A stretch of DNA of 5,713 nt, taken from NCBI GenBank assembly GCA_031262125.1, contig JAISII010000001.1, forward strand, positions 1-5,713. The letters are read 5' to 3'. Source of the stretch: Oscillospiraceae bacterium. GTDB lineage: Bacteria; Bacillota; Clostridia; Oscillospirales; Acutalibacteraceae. Both the position numbers and the translations under genes were made by a program. The notes beneath the pieces were generated by a model. It saw nothing but the letters and a program-made list of their open reading frames with translations. It made no database searches and was not told the origin of the DNA. Position 1 is the stretch's first letter. Every line of letters begins with the position of its first letter. Positions 1 through 3,955 of this stretch are shown piece by piece.

Positions 1-392
1 GTTTTGTTAATTGCCAGCACCGCCGGGCAGCCGAGGGCTTTAAATTTTTCAATCAGCTGCAATTCGGTCGCTTTGGGCGAGTCGCCTGCCTCGACAACCA
101 AAAGGCAAATATCCACCCCGCTGACGGATTCGTTAACCGAACGCACCATAAAGCTGCCCAGTTTGGTTTTTGGGCTGTGCATCCCCGGCGTGTCTATAAA
201 CACAAGCTGAACCTCCTCTTGTGTTAGCACGCCCATAATACGGGTGCGGGTGGTTTGCGGTTTGTTAGAAACTATGGCGATTTTTTGCCCCAACAGGCGG
301 TTTAAAATTGAGGATTTGCCTACGTTCGGTCGCCCTACAATGGCAATAAACCCTGCTTTTTGCTCGTTAGTTTTGTTGATGTCTTCAGGCAT
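1..392 (-). CDS. era: GTPase Era, N-terminal part (cut by left window edge)
   Basis: Era is a Ras-like GTPase that binds the 3' end of 16S rRNA and helps mature the 30S subunit. The 130 visible residues cover most of the GTPase domain. G1/P-loop is GRPNVGKSS (about residues 21-29), the G2 region is KPQTTRTRI, G3 is DTPG, and the sequence stops just inside G4 (AINK, expected to continue as NKxD). The stretch IAIVSNKPQTTRTRIMGVLT and the later PGMHSPKTKLG separate Era from Der and other TRAFAC GTPases. The C-terminal KH RNA-binding domain lies outside the window. The ATG at 392 is secure: an in-frame TAA lies two codons upstream, and a GAAAGG-type ribosome binding site lies about 10 bases before it. 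It is downstream of zapA on the same strand. I see no clear promoter of its own, so read-through from zapA is likely. Confidence 0.96.
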   Translation of the reverse strand, partial: MPEDINKTNEQKAGFIAIVGRPNVGKSSILNRLLGQKIAIVSNKPQTTRTRIMGVLTQEEVQLVFIDTPGMHSPKTKLGSFMVRSVNESVSGVDICLLVVEAGDSPKATELQLIEKFKALGCPAVLAINK

Positions 393-458
393 TTTTTATA
401 TGCACCTTTCTTTTTTCTCCCACAGTCAAGGCTTTAGCAGGGTCAAAATATATAAAAC

Positions 459-475
459 ACATTGCGTAGCAATGT
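459..475 (-). terminator. Small hairpin with T-rich tail, possible weak terminator after zapA
   Basis: A perfect 7-bp stem (ACATTGC/GCAATGT) encloses a 3-base loop. On the minus strand it is followed by GTTTTATATATTTT, which resembles a weak intrinsic terminator or attenuator between zapA and era. The stem is short and the T tract interrupted, so full termination is doubtful. It may instead be one arm of the repeat element at 459-533. Confidence 0.35.
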
Positions 476-480
476 TTCTT

Positions 481-515
481 TAGAATCTAACTTCTAATCT
501 CTGACCTCTAACCTC
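481..515 (-). repeat. Tandem heptamer repeat (GAGGTTA-like), 4 clear copies plus 1 degenerate
   Basis: Read on the minus strand from 515 down, the units are GAGGTTA, GAGGTCA, GAGATTA, GAAGTTA, then a degenerate GATTCTA. Each of the first four differs from the consensus by at most one base. The array lies in the zapA-era spacer, outside both genes. In one frame it would read EVRGQRLEVR, but this is not a credible protein. Confidence 0.8.
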
Positions 516-516
516 C

Positions 517-533
517 GGAAGGCTATGCCTTCC
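517..533. repeat. Triloop hairpin directly after the zapA stop codon
   Basis: A perfect 7-bp inverted repeat, GGAAGGC/GCCTTCC, with a 3-base loop starts one base after the zapA stop codon. No T tract follows on the minus strand (GGAGGTTA follows), so it is not an intrinsic terminator. It could protect the zapA mRNA 3' end. It shares its design (7-bp stem closed by GC, 3-base loop, GC) with the hairpin at 459-475, and the two flank the heptamer array. Confidence 0.6.
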
Positions 534-534
534 T

Positions 535-1029
535 TCACTCATCCAACATATTAAACAAGCTTGCGGAGGTAGCTGTTTTTTCGGCTGCCGCAAGTGCAGA
601 TTTTTGCACAGGCACGGCAGGCTTTGCCGCAATTTTGGGCGATGCTGCTTTAATTCGCTCAAACTCGGTGTTAAGGCGGGCAAGCTGTTGGGTAAGGCGG
701 TCGTTTTCTTCTTGCAGGGCTGCATTTTTGCCTTGCAGCTTTTCGTTTTTTTCTTGCAGGCTGCCGCTGTCGTTCAAATAATCACGAATTTGCCCACGCA
801 GCTGCTCAATTTGCTCTTTAAGCTTTTGCTTTTCGTCGCAATAATCAAGTGCGGCAAGCAGCGAGCATCCCTCTCCGCTTAAAAACTGATAGCTTTTTCT
901 AATGTCGTAAATTCTTGCTTGCACACGGTTAACCAGCTCGTCCATATAAGCATCAGTTTCGTCTGTTACAATTGTAAAACGCTGCCCCATTAAAATCAGG
1001 CGGAATTTTCTTTTTTTATTTTCGCTCAT
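535..1029 (-). CDS. zapA: Cell division protein ZapA with extended coiled coil
   Basis: ZapA binds FtsZ and promotes bundling of its filaments at the division ring in the cytoplasm. The 164-residue product begins with the typical ZapA globular domain (residues 8-58; RKFRLILMGQRFTIVTDE, then YMDELVNRVQARI). A long coiled coil follows (about 66-127), rich in Glu, Lys, Gln and Leu. After it come an Ala/Pro/Lys-rich, probably disordered linker (about 128-154) and a short tip, SASLFNMLDE. E. coli ZapA is about 109 residues and B. subtilis ZapA about 85, so this protein has a considerably longer C-terminal region. The ATG at 1029 has an AGGAAG ribosome binding site 10 bases upstream. The family call rests on the N-terminal domain; the function of the tail is unknown. 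era follows on the same strand after 142 bases. Confidence 0.88.
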   Translation of the reverse strand: MSENKKRKFRLILMGQRFTIVTDETDAYMDELVNRVQARIYDIRKSYQFLSGEGCSLLAALDYCDEKQKLKEQIEQLRGQIRDYLNDSGSLQEKNEKLQGKNAALQEENDRLTQQLARLNTEFERIKAASPKIAAKPAVPVQKSALAAAEKTATSASLFNMLDE

Positions 1030-1053
1030 AAAAAAACATCTTCCTTTATTTAA

Positions 1054-1094
1054 AAATAGTATAAATAACAGTGTCTACTCTGATTATACTATTT
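1054..1094. repeat. 11-bp perfect inverted repeat upstream of zapA
   Basis: The arms AAATAGTATAA (1054-1064) and TTATACTATTT (1084-1094) are exact reverse complements separated by 19 bases. The right arm contains the minus-strand TATAAT and the left arm a plus-strand TATAAA. The dyad could be a repressor operator covering the zapA promoter or an mRNA leader stem. AT-rich composition makes chance dyads more likely, though 11 matched pairs is long. Confidence 0.5.
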
Positions 1095-1125
1095 ATTATT
1101 TAAAATTTAAACCCCTATGCGTCAA
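1083..1125 (-). promoter_or_regulatory. Probable zapA promoter region
   Basis: On the minus strand a perfect TATAAT (1088-1083) lies about 55 bases before the zapA start, but its -35 partner is weak (TTTAAA-like). A second arrangement is TTGACG (1125-1120), 17 bases, then a poor TAAATA (1102-1097). A zapA promoter is very likely here, but which boxes are used is not settled. Confidence 0.4.
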
Positions 1126-1182
1126 TTTTCGGCATTTTTTTAAAATTTTTAATTTTTGCACAAGAAAGTTGTAATATATTCC

Positions 1183-1211
1183 TTGAAAACCGCCTATGCT
1201 TATGTTACAAT
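1183..1211 (+). promoter_or_regulatory. Sigma-A-type promoter of the GH13 gene
   Basis: TTGAAA (1183-1188) and TACAAT (1206-1211) are separated by exactly 17 bases, each one mismatch from consensus. Transcription should start near 1218, giving a leader of about 30 bases before the ribosome binding site and reading frame. A TTACA/TGTAA dyad (1206-1225) overlaps the -10 box and could be an operator half-site pair, but is short. Confidence 0.75.
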
Positions 1212-1236
1212 TAGTGCATATGTAATTTAAACTACT

Positions 1237-1245
1237 AAAGAGAGG
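1237..1245 (+). promoter_or_regulatory. Ribosome binding site of the GH13 gene, with no conventional start codon after it
   Basis: AAAGAGAGG is a good Shine-Dalgarno sequence, placed about 20 bases after the predicted transcription start. No ATG, GTG or TTG in the GH13 frame follows it until 1346. The in-frame ATT at 1250 lies 4 bases after it. The TTG at 1246 touches it directly and is in a different frame. Confidence 0.6.
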
Positions 1246-1249
1246 TTGG

Positions 1250-3121
1250 ATTTTTACGTCTGTCCCCCCATTTAATTCTAAAAACACTTTTTTTAAAAGC
1301 CCGTTTGGTGCAGTACCGCAGGGTACGCAAATACATTTTAGGGTTTTGCTGCCTGCAAATTTGCATTGCAGCCAGGCAGAGCTTGCCGTAAAGTACGACT
1401 ACGCCTACGACTGGCAGTTTACTCCACTCTATTGGAACGGCAACTTTGACAGCGAACACAGCATTTGGGAGGGCGACTTTACCCCAACCGACATAGGGCT
1501 TTATTGGTACAGCTTTAAGCTGCAAACCGCCGAAGGTCAGCGTTTTGTTGTGCCCTCGGATGTTGATTCTAAAAGCTCGATTGAACGCTCGCCGGGGCGG
1601 TCGTGGCAAATTACCTGCTATAAAAAAGGCTTTAAAACACCGGATTGGCCTGTGGGCGGCGTTATGTATCAGATTTTCCCCGACCGTTTTTGTTTTTCGG
1701 GGCAAGAAAAAGACATTAAGCGTACCGACCTTGAGCTGCACAACAACTGGGATGAAAGCATTAACTGGTGGCCCAACAACAACGGAGAAATTACAAACTC
1801 GGACTTTTTTAAAGGCGACATTAAGGGCATTACAAGCAAGCTTGATTATTTAGAATCGTTAGGCGTAACGTGCATTTATCTTAACCCGATTTTCGAGGCG
1901 TACTCTAACCACCGCTACGATACGGGCGATTACAGCAAAATCGACCCGTTGTTGGGCACCGAGGAAGATTTTAAAGAGCTGTGCAGCAAAGCCAAGCAAA
2001 AGGGTATTCATGTTATTTGCGACGGCGTGTTTTCGCACACCGGCTCCGACAGTATTTATTTTAACCGCAGCGGGCGTTACGGCGACAGCGGTGCTTTTAA
2101 AGATAAAAACTCACCCTACTACAGCTGGTACAAATTTAACGACTGGCCCTATAACTATAATTCGTGGTGGGGGTTTTATACTCTGCCCGAGGTTATAGAA
2201 ACCGACCCTGCGTTTAACGAATATATAAACGGCAAAAAGGGCATTGTTCGCAAGTGGATGAAGGACGGCTCCAGCGGCTGGCGTTTGGACGTTGCCGACG
2301 AGCTGCCCGACGAATTTTTGGAAAATTTGCGTACCTCGGTAAAAGAGCAAGACCCGCAAGGGCTTATTATCGGCGAGGTTTGGGAAGATGCCTCTAACAA
2401 AGAAAGCTATGGCAACCGCCGCAAGTTTTTGCTCGGCTATCAGCTCGACAGTGTTATGAACTATGTTTTTAGGCACGCTATTTTAGAATTTATCGGCGGC
2501 AACGATGCAAAATATGTTATGGATTCTATTATGAGCGTGGTAGAAAACTACCCCCGCCCTGTGCTGCGGGTTTTGATGAACCTGCTCTCAACACACGATA
2601 CCGAACGTGCCCTTACAATGCTTGCGGGCGAAAAGCTCAACGGCAGAGACCGCAATTGGCAGGCACACACAACACTCACAAACGAGCAATATAACCGAGG
2701 CATTAAGCTTATGAAAATCGCCGTCGGCATACAATACACACTGCCCGGCTTCCCCTGTGTTTATTACGGCGACGAAGCCGGTATGCAGGGCTACCGTGAC
2801 CCGTTTAACCGTGCACCCTACCCGTGGGGGAAGGAGAACACCGAGCTTATAAACTGGCACAAAGATTTAGGCAACCTGCGTAAATCGTGCAGTGCCCTTT
2901 GGGACGGCGACATTTTCAGCGTATTTTCTCAAGGCAGAGTGCTGTCATACATCCGCCGCTCGGGCAATTGCGGGCTTTATTGCGGGTTTAACTCGGGCTT
3001 TACCAACGTAACAATCGATGTTCCGCCCGGTTATGCAAACGGCAAACCGCTTTTCGGCACTCAGGTTAACAACGGCAAGCTAACCATTCCCGCCGGGGGC
3101 AGTGCGTTTATTTTGGTTTGA
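1250..3121 (+). CDS. GH13 alpha-glucan hydrolase, neopullulanase/cyclomaltodextrinase type
   Basis: A predicted cytoplasmic enzyme of about 623 residues that should hydrolyse alpha-1,4 (perhaps alpha-1,6) links in maltodextrins, cyclodextrins or pullulan fragments. Counting from codon 1250, residues 9-130 form an N-terminal beta-sandwich (NSKNTFFKSPFGAV; YWNGNF). The TIM barrel opens with MYQIFPDRF (139-147). GH13 motifs follow: DGVFSH (258-263), GWRLDVADE with nucleophile Asp347 (codon 2288), GEVWED with acid/base Glu376 (codon 2375), and STHD with Asp450 (codon 2597). Then come YYGDEAGM and a C-terminal beta domain. No signal peptide is visible. The region usually written LPxxN reads LPEVIE, and region I has Ser where Asn is common. 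The start is uncertain: family-like sequence reaches back to about 1271, but the only conventional in-frame start is TTG at 1346, which would remove it. I chose ATT at 1250. The substrate cannot be settled from sequence, and no transporter gene is adjacent. Confidence 0.9.
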   Translation: MFTSVPPFNSKNTFFKSPFGAVPQGTQIHFRVLLPANLHCSQAELAVKYDYAYDWQFTPLYWNGNFDSEHSIWEGDFTPTDIGLYWYSFKLQTAEGQRFVVPSDVDSKSSIERSPGRSWQITCYKKGFKTPDWPVGGVMYQIFPDRFCFSGQEKDIKRTDLELHNNWDESINWWPNNNGEITNSDFFKGDIKGITSKLDYLESLGVTCIYLNPIFEAYSNHRYDTGDYSKIDPLLGTEEDFKELCSKAKQKGIHVICDGVFSHTGSDSIYFNRSGRYGDSGAFKDKNSPYYSWYKFNDWPYNYNSWWGFYTLPEVIETDPAFNEYINGKKGIVRKWMKDGSSGWRLDVADELPDEFLENLRTSVKEQDPQGLIIGEVWEDASNKESYGNRRKFLLGYQLDSVMNYVFRHAILEFIGGNDAKYVMDSIMSVVENYPRPVLRVLMNLLSTHDTERALTMLAGEKLNGRDRNWQAHTTLTNEQYNRGIKLMKIAVGIQYTLPGFPCVYYGDEAGMQGYRDPFNRAPYPWGKENTELINWHKDLGNLRKSCSALWDGDIFSVFSQGRVLSYIRRSGNCGLYCGFNSGFTNVTIDVPPGYANGKPLFGTQVNNGKLTIPAGGSAFILV

Positions 3122-3170
3122 TTTTTTATAATTTGTTTTTATTTTTAAATATAATTTATTATAATTTTAA

Positions 3171-3205
3171 GGGCTGTAGCATTTTGTTTTGCTACAGCCC
3201 TTTTT
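3171..3205 (+). terminator. Strong rho-independent terminator after the GH13 gene
   Basis: A perfect 10-bp stem, GGGCTGTAGC/GCTACAGCCC, with a 10-base loop (one more A-T pair possible) is followed by TTTTT on the plus strand. It lies about 50 bases after the GH13 stop. It also lies just beyond the convergent toxin gene, where the minus-strand tail (TTAAAATTATAAT) is weaker, so it may serve both transcripts. Confidence 0.9.
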
Positions 3206-3208
3206 AGC

Positions 3209-3481
3209 TTAAAATAGTTCCGAATGTGAACCCAACCGAGATAAAACAATACTTTCTTCATAAGTATCAATTTTATAAATAAGCAACCAATCCGGCATAA
3301 TATGGCACTCTTTCCACCCTTGCCAATTGCCGCCCAAAAAATGTTCACGACAACTTTTGGGCAAGCTTTTCCCGGCTGCTAATTTATCTACTATCTCTGT
3401 TAAAAGCTCGATGTTTTTGCCTTGTTTAACAGCCAAATTTAAATCTTTTTTGAATTTATTAGTAGGTTTAATATGATACAT
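3209..3481 (-). CDS. yafQ: Type II toxin, YafQ-type mRNA interferase (RelE/ParE superfamily)
   Basis: YafQ toxins are small ribosome-dependent endoribonucleases that cleave mRNA during translation, halting growth until the antitoxin neutralises them. The protein has 90 residues, normal for the family. Residues matching the E. coli YafQ active site are all present: His47, His60, Asp64, Trp65, His86 and Phe90, in the contexts REHFL, ECHIMPDWLLIYK and RLGSHSELF. It therefore looks intact and potentially active. Its ATG overlaps the antitoxin stop by one base (TAATG), which points to translational coupling so that toxin is made only with antitoxin; a weak GAAAG lies 9 bases before the start. It converges on the GH13 gene across a shared terminator. 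The gene is noticeably more AT-rich than its neighbours, suggesting acquisition by transfer. Confidence 0.93.
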   Translation of the reverse strand: MYHIKPTNKFKKDLNLAVKQGKNIELLTEIVDKLAAGKSLPKSCREHFLGGNWQGWKECHIMPDWLLIYKIDTYEESIVLSRLGSHSELF

Positions 3482-3759
3482 TACTGTTCACTTTCTAAAT
3501 CTAATAATAATTCGCTAAAAGAACCATAGGCTTTGGCTTTTTTGTCGGCAAGCAGCCTGTCGCCTTCCTCCATTGCTTTTATTGTTTCGGCATTAGGTGT
3601 TGAGTGGCGTTTGATTTTAAAAGGTATTGCCTGTTCTCGTATTGCCTGCCGTAAAAACAAATTAATTGCCGCTGTCATATTAAGACCAAAATCGGCAAAA
3701 AGCTTTTCTGCCTCTTGTTTTACTTTTAAATCTGTTCTAATATTCATATTTGTATTCAT
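3481..3759 (-). CDS. dinJ: Type II antitoxin, RelB/DinJ family
   Basis: Antitoxin partner of the adjacent YafQ-type toxin. It binds and blocks the toxin and, as a dimer, represses its own promoter. The 92-residue product has a ribbon-helix-helix N-terminus: a strand (NMNIRTDL, residues 4-11), helix A (KQEAEKLFADFG) and helix B (MTAAINLFLRQAIRE). A charged C-terminal part (about 50-92, ending FSELLLDLESEQ) should wrap the toxin. I chose ATG at 3759 because GAGG (3771-3768) sits 8 bases upstream. A GTG at 3768 would add three residues but lies inside that ribosome binding site. The TAA stop shares its last A with the toxin ATG. The predicted transcript starts only about 14 bases before the ATG. 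Confidence 0.93.
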   Translation of the reverse strand: MNTNMNIRTDLKVKQEAEKLFADFGLNMTAAINLFLRQAIREQAIPFKIKRHSTPNAETIKAMEEGDRLLADKKAKAYGSFSELLLDLESEQ

Positions 3760-3763
3760 TATG

Positions 3764-3771
3764 CTCACCTC
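3764..3771 (-). promoter_or_regulatory. Ribosome binding site that sets the antitoxin start
   Basis: GAGGTGAG on the minus strand places GAGG 8 bases before ATG 3759. The GTG at 3768 lies within this motif and is unlikely to be a start. The strong site before the antitoxin and the weak one before the toxin fit excess antitoxin synthesis. Confidence 0.7.
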
Positions 3772-3790
3772 ATGTATATATTATATACAT
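3772..3790. promoter_or_regulatory. 19-bp palindromic operator of the toxin-antitoxin operon
   Basis: ATGTATATATTATATACAT has two perfect 9-bp arms around a single central base. It covers the -10 box and predicted transcription start of the operon and ends one base before the antitoxin ribosome binding site. This is the position expected for autorepression by a ribbon-helix-helix antitoxin or the toxin-antitoxin complex. Binding is inferred from position and symmetry. Confidence 0.75.
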
Positions 3791-3807
3791 TTTTGTTGCA
3801 AAGTCAA
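3780..3807 (-). promoter_or_regulatory. Promoter of the toxin-antitoxin operon
   Basis: On the minus strand TTGACT (3807-3802) and a perfect TATAAT (3785-3780) are 16 bases apart. The -10 box lies at the centre of the palindrome at 3772-3790, so a bound repressor would block RNA polymerase. The predicted start is near 3773. Confidence 0.75.
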
Positions 3808-3822
3808 CATTTTTGCTTAAAA

Positions 3823-3860
3823 AATTATTTTAGCTTTTAATTAAAACAAAGCAAATAATT
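3823..3860. repeat. AT-rich dyad between the divergent toxin-antitoxin and pcrA promoters
   Basis: AATTATTT (3823-3830) and AAATAATT (3853-3860) are reverse complements. They enclose a 12-bp palindrome, TTTTAATTAAAA (3835-3846). It could be a binding site, a melting region or chance in AT-rich DNA; no T tract or GC stem supports a terminator. Confidence 0.3.
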
Positions 3861-3863
3861 CCC

Positions 3864-3892
3864 TTGCTAATTTTTAAGATTTGTTGTAAAAT
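3864..3892 (+). promoter_or_regulatory. Likely pcrA promoter
   Basis: TTGCTA (3864-3869) and TAAAAT (3887-3892) are separated by 17 bases. Transcription should start near 3899, leaving a leader of about 57 bases. I found no Gram-positive LexA box (GAAC-N4-GTTC) here. Confidence 0.6.
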
Positions 3893-3905
3893 AGTATTGT
3901 ACAAG

Positions 3906-3925
3906 GAAAAGTATGCAAACTTTTC
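3906..3925 (+). repeat. Hairpin-forming dyad in the pcrA leader
   Basis: GAAAAGT (3906-3912) and ACTTTTC (3919-3925) form a 7-bp stem with a 6-base loop, just after the predicted pcrA transcription start and about 30 bases before the start codon. It has no terminator tail. It may be an operator or an mRNA-stabilising 5' stem. Confidence 0.4.
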
Positions 3926-3955
3926 GCAAATGAAGAATAGAGGTACAAAAAAGCA

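Noticed and set aside
481..515. CRISPR-like array
   Set aside because: The units are 7 bases long and contiguous with no spacers, so this is a short tandem repeat.
480..725. 81-codon minus-strand frame running through the heptamer array
   Set aside because: It overlaps zapA in another frame, and its end is just translation of the repeat (EVRGQRLEVR).
604..882. Plus-strand open frame with hydrophobic, membrane-like translation
   Set aside because: It is the antisense of the ZapA coiled coil, where Glu/Lys/Gln codons read backward as Phe/Leu; no start signals support it.
1182..1200. Possible CcpA cre site overlapping the GH13 -35 box
   Set aside because: TGAAAACCG resembles half of the cre consensus, but the CG is one base out of register and the second half does not match.
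1235..1741. 168-codon open frame on the minus strand opposite the GH13 gene
   Set aside because: It lies antisense to strongly conserved GH13 sequence, covers the GH13 promoter side, and its translation shows no family-like motifs.
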